From positions 1,302,001-1,366,000 of the forward strand of contig JAMXDE010000007.1 in the NCBI GenBank assembly GCA_026770025.1: a stretch of 64,000 nt of DNA, given 5' to 3'. A model generated the notes under the pieces. The model saw only the letters and a program-made list of their open reading frames with translations, was not told the origin of the DNA and did no database searches. The translations under genes and the position numbers were made by a program. Below are positions 20,101 through 30,400 of the stretch, piece after piece. The stretch comes from Craspedostauros australis (lineage: Eukaryota > Bacillariophyta > Bacillariophyceae > Mastogloiales > Achnanthaceae). Every line of letters starts with the position of its first letter. The stretch's first letter is position 1.

Positions 20101-22005
20101 ATTCTTCTGCGATTGCCGTTGCTGTTGCTGCTCTTCATGATCGCGGATTGTGGCCACGATGAAGCAGTGCTTCAAGTCGGCATCCTTGATGATGAGTGAG
20201 ATCAAGTCGAGACAAGCCTCCGAGCACCATTGCAAGTCTTCCAGCAGCAGGATGAGAGGTCGTTCCTCCGTGCATATGGTGCGAAGGAACTGCACGAAGT
20301 TGTATTGGTACTGATTGGAGATGGCGACCGATGAGGAGTTGGAGCTGACCTTGTTGGTGCCGTCACCATGTTCAGATTGATCGTGATAGCTTGAAATGGA
20401 CACAAGTGATTTGGAATGCCGCTTGTCTCTCTTGTATCTAGGCGCCTTGGTGGACGATCTTGGCTCATCGACGTTCGTTGTTTCTGGTTCGTGTGAGAGT
20501 GATTCGGCGGCCGTGGAACCGTGCTCATCCGAGTCACCAGCGTGAGAATCAGGAATGTCGTCCCAAAGGAAGATGGATAGTGAGGGGATGGCATGACAAA
20601 GACCAACCATCGCGGATGCATTGACCTTGGTCTTTGGGGACAGCGGAGGTGCCGCTCCCAAATTACGCGGAACTGGACCACCCGTTTGCCGCTGCATCTG
20701 TCGCTGACGTTGTCTCTGTCTCTGTCGCTGTGTTGATGCTTGATCGCTGAATGTCGTCTGAATGGCAAACCTGGCCTGGTTCAGATCGTACGTGGATCCA
20801 TCGAGACTGTTGATCTGATCGTCATCCAGATGATGCTGCTGTCGATGAATCTGTGCCACGAGATGATCCATCGCTTGGATGATCCCGGAGAACATGGAGG
20901 TGGCGGTGGATGCGGCATCGTATTGCTCATCGAACTTTCCACGAACGACGAAGGGTATGCTCGCGTCATCCGCACCTCTGCTGTCTTGTTGTATGAAGTC
21001 GACAAACTCTTGGGCGAGTCTCGATTTGCCTGTCCCACTCGTTCCGCCCACGAACACAATCGGCAGCTGGGATGCGTATTTCGATACGCGGTCCTCCGCG
21101 AAGTCCGATTGACATGATTTCCACCGCCGAAATGCGGCCTTCAGGTCTTCCATTTCTGTCTGGCGTTCAAAGAAGGGTGCCTGTTCGATCATGCTCGATA
21201 TGTTCTGCGGCAGTTCGGACATGTTCTGTTCCGTCTCCGAGTATCCATCGTCGTAGAATTCACGGCCGGACGAGAAGGTGTCGGATATGGTGCGTTTCGG
21301 ACCGTACTCGGATGTTCTGGTAGCAGAGTCCACTGTGGCGCCTTGGGTATTGTCAATGTGGAACGGCGGACTTTGGATCGCGGCCGGACCCATGGCAGTC
21401 GCCGTACCAGTCGCAGATACGGTAGTGGCGATGAGGTTGCGAGAGATTGCGTTCATGGACGTGTTGTCGGGACGACGAGCCTTGGGTAACGGCGAGCGCG
21501 TTGGACTTTGGATGGGTGATCGACGCAGTGGTCTGGGATTCTGCATAAGTGGAGACGAGAACGGTGCAGGCGGAGGTGGTTTCACCACCGGCAAATGGGT
21601 GTAGCGTGCATTCTGATAGCCTTGCGGAGAACCAGACTGGTGGTTGACGTGCATGCGACGGCCATCATCCACCCAACCACCACCACCTTGATTGTTCTGT
21701 TGCGCCATGTTTGGCGTTGGCGTTCCCACTTGCATTGGCGACAAGTGCGATTGAGGCAATTGCATCACCTGCTGCAGCGGCGGCACCTCGTCCTGATCGA
21801 CGTAGCCTGGCCCCATGTCATTGGTTTCGTATGCGTTGCTGGAGATGCTGTGGCTGTAGGAGGAGTAAGAGTGTTCGTGGTGGTGATCAATGATCCTTCC
21901 GTCTCCAAGTTCTTGCTGGTGGTGTTGGTGGTGCTGCTGGTGATGGTAAGCATACGCGGAGGTCGTCGATCTGTTGTTGCTTGAAGACATTATTGTGTCC
22001 ATCAT
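17116..22005 (-). CDS. STAND-type ATPase with AAA_16 and helical-repeat region, copy A
   Basis: The product is 1629 residues. The first 230 are Q/H/P/S-rich and look disordered. The P-loop NTPase follows: Walker A GGTSGTGKS near residue 318, and a Walker B-like LLLEDLQWCS around residue 585. Downstream the order matches the bacterial predicted-ATPase family COG3899: LPYEHFQIWLSELLG, KTHGNWLFMMQALEQL, a winged-helix-like DSVVQMM segment, AHDRIQQAAYELI, then a long TPR-like helical array. In bacteria this module usually sits between a Ser/Thr kinase and GAF or histidine-kinase domains. None of those is present here, so the output domain is missing or unrecognised. Low-complexity insertions (RQRQ repeats, S/T-rich linkers) interrupt the ATPase. 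Copy B (27423-32207, opposite strand) is nearly identical over the core. A signalling-scaffold role is inference from STAND proteins generally. Confidence 0.82.
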   Translation of the reverse strand: MMDTIMSSSNNRSTTSAYAYHHQQHHQHHQQELGDGRIIDHHHEHSYSSYSHSISSNAYETNDMGPGYVDQDEVPPLQQVMQLPQSHLSPMQVGTPTPNMAQQNNQGGGGWVDDGRRMHVNHQSGSPQGYQNARYTHLPVVKPPPPAPFSSPLMQNPRPLRRSPIQSPTRSPLPKARRPDNTSMNAISRNLIATTVSATGTATAMGPAAIQSPPFHIDNTQGATVDSATRTSEYGPKRTISDTFSSGREFYDDGYSETEQNMSELPQNISSMIEQAPFFERQTEMEDLKAAFRRWKSCQSDFAEDRVSKYASQLPIVFVGGTSGTGKSRLAQEFVDFIQQDSRGADDASIPFVVRGKFDEQYDAASTATSMFSGIIQAMDHLVAQIHRQQHHLDDDQINSLDGSTYDLNQARFAIQTTFSDQASTQRQRQRQRQRQMQRQTGGPVPRNLGAAPPLSPKTKVNASAMVGLCHAIPSLSIFLWDDIPDSHAGDSDEHGSTAAESLSHEPETTNVDEPRSSTKAPRYKRDKRHSKSLVSISSYHDQSEHGDGTNKVSSNSSSVAISNQYQYNFVQFLRTICTEERPLILLLEDLQWCSEACLDLISLIIKDADLKHCFIVATIRDHEEQQQQRQSQKNWGTPDTIHEHAQYSQDSQSNQEQSSLTSTHVRRHTGSAPRRRNVNSDTDRQSSGQLSLSTDIDSNATHHGYAADHPLSRFLKRIRHISKRQRKRCTSISLCALPYEHFQIWLSELLGRNDIDELSEPLYSKTHGNWLFMMQALEQLERHNCLVYSRIFFQWEWNFNHVKAEDGDPLPMIADSVVQMMTLKLQQLSCSMLRCVLTVASYLQRSEFHIYTLLAILHGNVLEGHDDGHIEHGPASCNGTTNGSATANGSASAMESLSISQLQQILDGGVKEKVLKPSVSSELRYAFAHDRIQQAAYELIEYGEERNRMRGRIGKRIIEVWKQCEANEELREFQTETDNTDDIERTILEDEALLFVAADHINSAPSKDHLYITTLNTEIGELALSKAALSAASIYLQNAHRAWCKLTHFDGQSNQALDRASQWVDHYDLTLRLFETRSKVELGLGNLSLGREMAQLILSNARCLSDKLPTYLALSASLGRENLLVDAFESARSPLVKAGMFPARFYMVHFLRDMGKIKSFFRNVTDDEILGLPRVTDTETVYSFRLLQEIAVRAILIGEMVQFLAAVGKLVRWIMKNGINGDCGYTLAVYALITSTTGDHEGSVRFANLAHRILDEIPGNNVRAGWVYLTNNLYVYSIYKDPVDIIASYQQGYRVSMGDGDFETGFLNWQLGVMHAYTTSCNLGQILTNGESMLNQATVYRVEGVIGMGSEIIRLIRFLASSYKEMDWESFKNEDTAGEGSNKGSNNDDTIKSTTDQDSLEETSTDETDIEMSESDLKTRATFRFWAKTQMALMFFQYELAEAFIKKYWEASAHDKSYENEMWRPFLSGLIASGLYRKTRRPGYRMKLRKMYKALKKMLSIQGCNCRDRCLLLKAELVSLQGGKLPHKVLGAYNLAIQTALHHGQVQTAALGCELAGEHFLRSKKEQHIGNFFQRALYLYKDWGCVAKAEYLQECRSIYIDPMSSRVSRSSMPHNRVPQQVLLGPTTN
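17186..21315 (-). repeat. Inverted repeat arm A, 4130 nt
   Basis: This segment, read on the minus strand, matches 28008-32137 on the plus strand with no net length difference and about 28 amino-acid differences over 1377 codons (my count by eye). Similarity falls sharply at both ends although the flanking protein can still be aligned. The arms are separated by about 6.7 kb. Confidence 0.9.
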
Positions 22006-23857
22006 GTGTTGTTTGTCGACATCTGTCTTGCGGAGGAGGCCTATCGAGTGATGGGTCGCGCGATTGCTCGACGGCTCAATGCAGAGGTGTCTTGGCTTTC
22101 TTTGCGTTGGTTTGGTTGTGTATTCGTACTCGTGCGAGCTACGTACGAGGATGGCACATCCATGCAGTCTTCTGCTACGTGAGGTGATGGCCGCCCACGA
22201 TCAGGTCGATCGACGATGATCACTTGGCCTCGGCGCCCGAGCGTGATGTTTCTGGGCAGAATTCAGTTGCTGTTGTTTGCTTTGCCGCTTTTTGTGTTGA
22301 ATCTCTCTGTGTGTCGAATTGGCGCGAACTGGTGCGAATTGATGCGGCGGAGGCAGTCGCGTTTGGCCTGTTCACGAGCAAGACAGAAGCACCATGGTCT
22401 AACCGAAGGCTGCGTTAAATACACGAAGTCAACAACGTGTCGCACTGTTCCGGTCAACATTTATCATTGTGACACGAACTGATGATCCATTCGCAAATGC
22501 GCAGGTGTCTCACGAGAGTTGATTGCGGAAGAACGGCTTCGCAATTCAGAAAGACGCCTCTCCCTCCATCAAATCGCGAAACGCTCTGTGCAGAACTTCT
22601 CGAAAGGACGAGAAACCACAACCATGAAAGCCCACGCTCATGTAGACCAGTCTACAACAACCTGCAGAGAGAGAGAGAGAGAGAGAGGCTTTTCATCTCA
22701 ATAGCACACTCCCCCTCTGTGCCGATTGACATCAACAAGATCTTGTCGTTGTTGCAGCATACTCCGCTCTCCTACAATGCTCATTGCATTGTGTGCTGCT
22801 CGCTCTTTGTCCAAGGATTGGCTGATGAACGAATGCAGAACTTCAACCTTGCAGAGAAGTGGTAAATGCATGTATCCACGTCTGGCTCCATGTCTTCATC
22901 AATCGCACATCGTGTGTGCGTATTTGTGCACTCACCATCATGGGACTAGGGAGTCATTCACAGATCGATGCGTCCTTTTGTTCGGCCTTGCGCCTCCATT
23001 TCCATTTCCACCTCCAATTTCTCTCCTCGGGTGTCGACCACCACCGCAAAGACTGGAAGATTAGCAACCGCGTCAACACAAACGACATCAACACTTTTCG
23101 GCGTTTCGTTGGTTCAAAGTCATTTTCACCCAAGTCGCTGCAATCCATGCTGAAGTTGTGCAGGTGGGAACGGACAAAAGGTTCTTTTTCGCTGCGCTCT
23201 TGCACAACGCCAGTCATGGATTGGATTGATTGCTCTTCATTCAACTTGGCACTTTACTCGTGATGTCTCCCCCCTTGCATGGATCGGTTTGCGGTCGATG
23301 ACCGGCGACTGCCTGGTTGGGTCTGAGCACTTTGAAATCGCGGCGACTGGTCTTATGTTCTCCTCTCTGCGGAGACACTGTACGAGCACATCGCTCAGCG
23401 CTCTCTCCGTTGCATTGGACTTTTGTCGTCTATGACATCATTCGTCTGGAATGGTGGGCAATCTCCACTTTCACGGTCGTTGCGCCAACACAAACTGTTT
23501 ACTCACAGCGCTTTTGGCGCCACGTCGTTATTCAGCGGTTATTTGCTTTCTCCACTTTCCCAGTCATGTTCACGCGTGATTCACATGTCACAAACAACAA
23601 CAAACCCGACTGGAAAGTCACAACAACACAACGCAACGCAACACAACGCGACACAACAATCACACCTGCCATGACCAAGATGCTCATTCTCGCCACCATC
23701 TCCGTGTTCACCACACAACTCGTACGAGCAGCCAAGGCATCGAACTGAGTGGGTGAACTGCCATTCCAACTGATCCATCCCAACGCCACCATTTCATCCC
23801 TTCGCTCGTAGCGCACTCGTGGAACATCAGCACAAGCACAGCACAAGAGAATGCAAG
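22006..23857. other. Intergenic, divergent promoter region
   Basis: About 1.85 kb between the start of STAND copy A (minus) and the glycosyltransferase (plus), so it should hold both promoters. A GA dinucleotide run lies near 22666-22686. Short A/C-rich leader sequence (CAACA repeats near 23627-23665) precedes the glycosyltransferase. No frame over about 143 codons and no recognisable product. Confidence 0.6.
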
Positions 23858-26425
23858 ATGAAGCACGCGCTGAAGCTGAGCACGTGGATACGGATCCTGT
23901 GTTGCTGCATCCTCAGCATCTACCTGCTGCTGTTCTTCCAGCTCTCCAGTCTCTCCTTGTCGGATGTGTACGGTCCGCAGAAGGTCCTTCAGAGGCCGCC
24001 GATGATAGTCTCCGTGCCGCAGCCCAACATCCAGTTGCGTCCGTCCGTTGCAGAGCAGCACGATCCAACGCCGATGCCGCCGGTATTCGATGGGCACCAT
24101 GGCATCATCGAAGGCAATTCGTCGATTGTGTTCGAGGATGAGCTGCTTTGGGATCGCTCTCCCGTCCTGCCGGACTGGATGAAGCGGTACTTCGTTTGGC
24201 ACAAGGAACAGCGGCAGCTGCTGAATCGCAATCAGCTGAAAGTCACGTCTGCTCGGATATACCTCGTCGAATGCACGGAGGACTACACGCACTGCGGGGG
24301 CACCGCCGATCGACTCGCACCGCTCCCGTTTCATGTCGCCGTCGCCAACGCCACGCAACGGTTACTTTTGATCCGATGGACAAAGCCGAAACCGCTGGAG
24401 TCGTTCCTGCTGCCGCCAAGGGGCGGGATCGATTGGAGGATACCGGATTGGATGTGGCACGAACTAAATTACGACAAAGCCAAGGTGGCAACATACGAGG
24501 ACAAGATCTGGAAGCTGAGTCGCAGCCGCAAGCCCGGCGTCGTGCGCGTCAAATTCCAGTCGCCGAATCATGGCGCCACGACGTACAACACGCAAGTGCG
24601 AACGCATGCGACCGAACCGTCCTTCGAGCAAGTCTCGCATGATCTGTGGCGCGTCTTCTTCACGCCGACGTCGTTGATTGCGCATATGATTCGCAAATAT
24701 CTGAATCGGTTAGAGTTGCAACCGGGCAGATATGTGACGGCCCACGTTCGTGCGCTGTACGGCGTCGATTCGCGCGATAAAGAGATCATGGAGCGATGGG
24801 CCAGCAATGCTGTGCGGTGCACGACCAAGTTCGGCGCAGTGCACGACAGTGGCTACCCCATCCTGTTCGTGTCGGATTCGAATCAGACGGCGTCGTACGC
24901 GCAGACGTATGCGGATCAGAAAAACATTCCCGTGCGCGTGCGGCCGTACACCGCTGATCCGTTGCATTTGGAGAAAGACGAGAACTGGACGTCGCGGCAA
25001 GAGTCCGAGTATTACGATACGTTCGTGGATATCTACCTCATCGGTATGAGCCAGTGCGTGGCGTACAACATGGGCGGGTTCGGCAGATGGGGCAGCATGC
25101 TCGGGTACAACAGTTCCTGTGTCTCTCACATGCAGGCGGACATGGCCTATTGCAAGTATGAGGAACCGCTGGTCAATATCCCCGAACTCGATAGAACGCA
25201 GCCGGAAGATCCCTTCGCGGAGCAGGATCGATTGTTCCCGCCTCCCATGACCACGGTGTTGCACGAACTCCCTGATTCAGCTCATGACAACAGCGTGAAC
25301 ATTGATTCGAGCGTGGAGCTGTACCAAAACACTTCCAACAACACGCATCTGTGGACGCAGTCGAAGAAGATGCCGAAGTGGATGAAGCGGTACTTTTGGT
25401 GGCACAGTCAGCAGCTCAAGATACTGTCGCCGGAGAATTGGAAATCGAAGAGCTACATCGTGATGCAGTGCCTCAACACGGACGAGAAGTGCGGTGGCAC
25501 CTCCGACAGATTGAAGCCGCTTCCGACCATTGTGAAATTGGCAGCCATGTCGCACCGATTGCTGTTCATCCAATGGACGCGCCCATGCCGGTTGGAAGAG
25601 TTCCTGGTTCCACCCAAGGGTGGCATCGATTGGAGGGTTCCGGAATGGTTGGCACCGTACCTGGAAGTCAATGGCATCTGGGCGGTGCCCGGCGAAGACG
25701 TTCGCTTTCTGGCTTTCGAAAAGAATGAGACGTTGCTGCGCAGCCGGTATCAATCCAACAACGGTGGATCAGGCTGGTACGATGAACAACTGACGGACGG
25801 CGAGCACACCTTCGATGAAATCTACCACGACGTGTGGGAGGTATTCTTCACGCCTTCCCCTCCTCTGGCGAAAGCGATCCGCGATGAGATGGATCATTTG
25901 GGATTGGTACCAAATGAATACTCCTCCGCGCACATCCGTGCCTTGTACTCCGTGTCCGTGCGCCCTTTACGCATGGTGGAGAATTGGGTGAAGAACGGCG
26001 TGAATTGCGCATCCAACCTGCGACCGGGAAAGCCTGTATTCGTGGCATCGGACCACAAGCACGCATCTCGCGTTGTCGCCAACTATTCCAAGTCCCTGCA
26101 TTGGCCAATCGTCACGCATGCATCGAATCCGGACCCTCCCGTCCATCTGGACAAGGCCGATAATCAGCTATCGCGTTCGCCCAGGGACTTTTACGACACC
26201 TTCATCGATCTGTACCTCCTGTCGTTGGGCGGTTGCGTGACGTACAACAAGGGCGGGTACGGATCCTGGGGATTGATCATCGGTGGTAACTCCGAGTGCA
26301 AGCATGCGTGGAAGAGGACCAGCAAAGGGATACAGAACCCATGCAACTTTACGACGGCGAGCTACCAACCGCCTTCCGGTTCCAGCACTGAGCGTCAGCC
26401 TCTGTTCTTGGAACCGATGGAATGA
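23858..26425 (+). CDS. Golgi-type glycosyltransferase with two tandem fucosyltransferase-like domains
   Basis: The product is 855 residues from the ATG at 23858; the longer frame begins with GTG and is not used. A short basic N-terminus and one hydrophobic segment (about residues 8-30, IRILCCCILSIYLLLFFQL) predict a type II Golgi anchor. Two homologous lumenal domains follow, about residues 104-424 and 503-812. Both repeat the same landmarks: PxWMKRYF, CGGTxDRLxPLP, a GGIDWR segment, AH(V/I)RALY and a C-terminal YDTFxDxYL block followed by GG(F/Y)G and a conserved cysteine. An H-x-R motif plus the terminal D/G block recalls GDP-fucose-dependent alpha-1,6 and O-fucosyltransferases, so a fucosyltransferase-like fold is likely. 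Acceptor and donor are not provable here. Both copies keep the landmarks, so neither is an obvious dead domain. The gene lies between the inverted STAND copies. Confidence 0.7.
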   Translation: MKHALKLSTWIRILCCCILSIYLLLFFQLSSLSLSDVYGPQKVLQRPPMIVSVPQPNIQLRPSVAEQHDPTPMPPVFDGHHGIIEGNSSIVFEDELLWDRSPVLPDWMKRYFVWHKEQRQLLNRNQLKVTSARIYLVECTEDYTHCGGTADRLAPLPFHVAVANATQRLLLIRWTKPKPLESFLLPPRGGIDWRIPDWMWHELNYDKAKVATYEDKIWKLSRSRKPGVVRVKFQSPNHGATTYNTQVRTHATEPSFEQVSHDLWRVFFTPTSLIAHMIRKYLNRLELQPGRYVTAHVRALYGVDSRDKEIMERWASNAVRCTTKFGAVHDSGYPILFVSDSNQTASYAQTYADQKNIPVRVRPYTADPLHLEKDENWTSRQESEYYDTFVDIYLIGMSQCVAYNMGGFGRWGSMLGYNSSCVSHMQADMAYCKYEEPLVNIPELDRTQPEDPFAEQDRLFPPPMTTVLHELPDSAHDNSVNIDSSVELYQNTSNNTHLWTQSKKMPKWMKRYFWWHSQQLKILSPENWKSKSYIVMQCLNTDEKCGGTSDRLKPLPTIVKLAAMSHRLLFIQWTRPCRLEEFLVPPKGGIDWRVPEWLAPYLEVNGIWAVPGEDVRFLAFEKNETLLRSRYQSNNGGSGWYDEQLTDGEHTFDEIYHDVWEVFFTPSPPLAKAIRDEMDHLGLVPNEYSSAHIRALYSVSVRPLRMVENWVKNGVNCASNLRPGKPVFVASDHKHASRVVANYSKSLHWPIVTHASNPDPPVHLDKADNQLSRSPRDFYDTFIDLYLLSLGGCVTYNKGGYGSWGLIIGGNSECKHAWKRTSKGIQNPCNFTTASYQPPSGSSTERQPLFLEPME

Positions 26426-27422
26426 ATCGACAAGGCATGAATCTGCAAGACATGAGGCAAGAGGTATGCGACACGAGACAAGCGTTTCTGTTTGTGAATG
26501 ATGGAAACGAATGCAAACCGAAAATGTCAACTGACAGCCATGTGACTGTTTGTGTAACCACATAGATCGATCTATCCAAACTGACAGTCACAATCAATAC
26601 AATACGTCTGTGTGGGTTGAACGCTGTGGATGGCCAACCATCATGGCTGACGCCAACAAGAACGCCTGCTGCACGAATGGAACCGACAGCGATAACAACA
26701 GCGCAAACATCACCATTGGTCAGAAGGAAAGGAGAGACACAGGCTGATCCGCAACAAGAGGCTTGCCAAGATGTTGCCTTTGGTTGCGAGTGTCAAAAGC
26801 TCAGCCCCAGCGCATGCCGCTGTCGACTGCTGCATAGACTTACGCCATGTATCAAAAGAAACAAACTTATTGGTAGCTTCTTTCCTCTGTGTGTGTGCTA
26901 TGATTTGAGGTGACGCTCTCTACTTTCTCAAGAGACTACTCTTTGCAATTGTAGGACGTATAGGAACAATACTCTACAGATAGTATCGGTGAACTATCAC
27001 GATTGACAATAAACAACGGACAATATGGGTCGTGGAGTTTTCGATGCTCATAAGAATAGTGAGGCGATCGGACATTCTTCATGATTCGATGGCTTATGGA
27101 AAGGTGAATATACAAGTACTGAGCGTCAACGTCGTCAGCCCGCGCGTTCAAAGGAGAAATTGGCTCTTCAACCCTGACCCATTCCCAGAAATTCTCGGAC
27201 TGTGCACCACACGCCACAACGTAGAGCCCTCAACCCGGAAAAAGGACGACGCAAGACACCAGCACACTCCGCGCAGTGTTCGCAACCACGACAGAACAGT
27301 CATCCTCTTGCCATTCCTCCAAATCAAGGGCCCCAACGCAGATCCACGGAATCTCCCTTCCGACATGACACAACAAGGCCATCTCCAGCAATACATAGGC
27401 GCCCCATTCAGAAGCAACCAAC
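26426..27422. other. Intergenic upstream of STAND copy B, with decayed N-terminal coding remnant
   Basis: About 1 kb. Most of it shows nothing. Immediately upstream of the ATG at 27423, the frame that aligns with copy A reads ISSNT then TAG at 27396-27398, where copy A has ISSNAY and continues. A TGA lies a few codons further upstream in the same frame. This suggests that the first 66 or so codons of copy A are not translated from copy B. Confidence 0.5.
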
Positions 27423-30400
27423 ATGGGACCAGGCTACCTGGATCACGACGACGTGCCAACGCTGCGACGCGTGGTGCAGCTCCCTCCATCGCAGCTGTCT
27501 CCCATGCCCACGGAAATGCCGATCCCAGGCATACCGCAACGGGACATCCAAGGCGCCGGTTGGGTTGATGGTGACCACCGAATGCAAGTCGATCACCAGT
27601 CTGGTCCTCAGCAAGGCTACTATCAACAGCAGCATCGGCAGCAGCAGCATCAGCACCGGAAGCATCATCACCAGCAGCAGCATCAAAATAGACACAATGC
27701 CCATTCACCGGTGGTGAAACCACCTCCGCCTGCACCGTTCTCGTCCCCAGCCATGCAGAATCCCGGACGACTGCATCGACCACCCGTCCGAAGCCCAAAA
27801 CGGGCATCAACACCTGCAGATCGTCGGCCCGATGATGGTTTCAGTCCCATGCAACCGGCCATGAACACAAAGCCTCGCAGCTACAGGCAGCGTAGCCCCA
27901 TCGCCGCTACTGTTGCTCCAACGGGTACAGTCAAGGCCATGAGTATAGTGTCGGGTACGGTTACAGCTGCTATCCAAGGTCCGCCTCTCCACGGTAACAT
28001 CACCAGAACATCCGAGTACGGTCCGAAACGCACCGTATCCGACACCTTCTCGTCCGGCCGTGAATTCTACGACGATGGATACTCGGAGACGGAACAAAAC
28101 ATGTCCGAACTGCCGCAGAACATATCGAGCATGATCGAACAGGCACCCTTCTTTCAACGCCGGACAGAAATGGAAGACCTGAAGGCCGCATTTCGGCGGT
28201 GGAAATCATGTCAATCGGACTTCGCGGAAGAGCGCGTATCGAAATACACATCCCAGCTGCCGATTGTGTTCGTGGGCGGGACGAGTGGGACAGGCAAATC
28301 GAGACTCGCCCAAGAGTTTGTCGACTTCATACAACAAGACAGCAGAGGTGCGGATGACGCCAGCATGCCCTTCATCGCTCGTGGAAAGTTCGATGAGCAA
28401 TACGATGCCGCATCCACCGCGACCTCCATGTTCTCCGGGATCATCCAAGCGATGGATCATCTCGTGGCACAGATTCATCGACAGCAGCATCATCTGGATG
28501 ACGATCAGATCAACAGTCTCGATGGATCCACGTACGATCTGAACCAGGCCAGGTTTGCCATTCAGACGACATTCAGCGATCAAGCATCAACCCAGCGACA
28601 GAGACAGAGACAACGTCAGCGACAGACGCAGCGGCAAACGGGTGGTCCAGTTCCGCGTGATTTGGGAGCGGCACCACCGCTGTCCCCAAAGACCAAGGTC
28701 AACGCATCCGCGATGGTTGGTCTTTGTCATGCCATCCCCTCACTATCCATCTTCCTTTGGGACGACATTCCTGATTCTCACGCTGGTGACTCGGATGAGC
28801 ACGGTTCCACGGCCGCCGAATCACTCTCACACGAACCAGAAACAACGAACGTCGATGAGCCAAGATCGTCCACCAAGGCGCCTAGATACAAGAGAGACCA
28901 GCGGCATTCCAAATCACTTGTGTCCATTTCAAGCTATCACGATCAATCTGAACATGGTGACGGCACCAACAAGGTCAGCTCCAACTCCTCATCGGTCGCC
29001 ATCTCCAATCAGTACCAATACAACTTCGTGCAGTTCCTTCGCACCATGTGCACGGAGGAACGACCTCTCATCCTGCTGCTGGAAGACTTGCAATGGTGCT
29101 CGGAGGCTTGTCTCGACTTGATCTCACTCATCATCAAGGATGCGGACTTGAAGCACTGCTTCATCGTGGCCACAATCCGCGATCATGAAGAGCAGCAACA
29201 GCAACGGCAATCGCAGAAGAATTGGGGCACGCCAGACACGATACACGAGCATGCACAATACAGCCAGGACAGCCAGTCCAACCAGGAGCAATCGTCACTC
29301 ACTAGTACGCATGTGCGTAGGCACACAGGTAGTGCTCCAAGGCGACGCAATGTCAACAGCGACACAGATAGACAGAGCAGCGGACAACTCAGCCTCAACA
29401 CCGACATCGATAGCAACGCCACCTACCATGGCTACGCAGCTGACCACCCTCTGTCCAGGTTCCTCAAACGGATCAGACACATCTCCAAGAGACAGCGCAA
29501 ACGTTGCACGTCGATATCGCTTTGCGCACTGCCATACGAACACTTCCAGATATGGCTGTCGGAGCTCCTTGGTCGCAATGACATCGATGAGCTGTCGGAG
29601 CCGCTCTATTCCAAAACGCACGGCAACTGGCTCTTCATGATGCAAGCATTGGAACAGCTCGAGAGGCACAACTGTCTGGTCTACTCACGCATCTTCTTCC
29701 AGTGGGAGTGGAACTTCAACCACGTCAAAGCGGAAGATGGAGATCCGCTGCCAATGATCGCCGACTCCGTCGTCCAGATGATGACCCTCAAGCTGCAGCA
29801 GCTGTCATGCTCCATGTTGCGCTGTGTGCTGACGGTGGCATCCTACCTCCAACGTTCCGAGTTTCATATCTACACGCTGCTCGCCATCCTGCACGGCAAC
29901 GTTCTGGAAGGTCACGATGATGGTCATATCGAGCACGATCCAGCATCGTGCAATGGGACCACCAATGGCAGTGCCACTGCCAACGACAGCGCCAGCGCTA
30001 TGGAGTCGCTCAGCATCTCTCAGCTGCAGCAGATCCTGGACGGGGGTGTGAAGGAGAAGGTGCTCAAGCCATCGGCATCGTCGGAGCTCCGGTATGCCTT
30101 TGTTCACGATCGGATCCAGCAAGCGGCATACGAGCTGATAGAATACGGTGAGGAACGCAATCGAATGAGAGGAAGGATCGGCAAGCGGATCATCGAGGTG
30201 TGGAAGCAGTGTGAAGCCAACGAGGAGCTCCGAGAGTTCCAAACGGAGACCGACAACACAGATGATATCGAAAGAACCATCCTGGAAGACGAGGCTCTGC
30301 TGTTCGTGGCTGCGGATCACATCAACAGCGCACCGAGCAAGGACCATCTCTACATCACCACTCTCAACACTGAGATCGGCGAGTTGGCGTTGAGCAAGGC

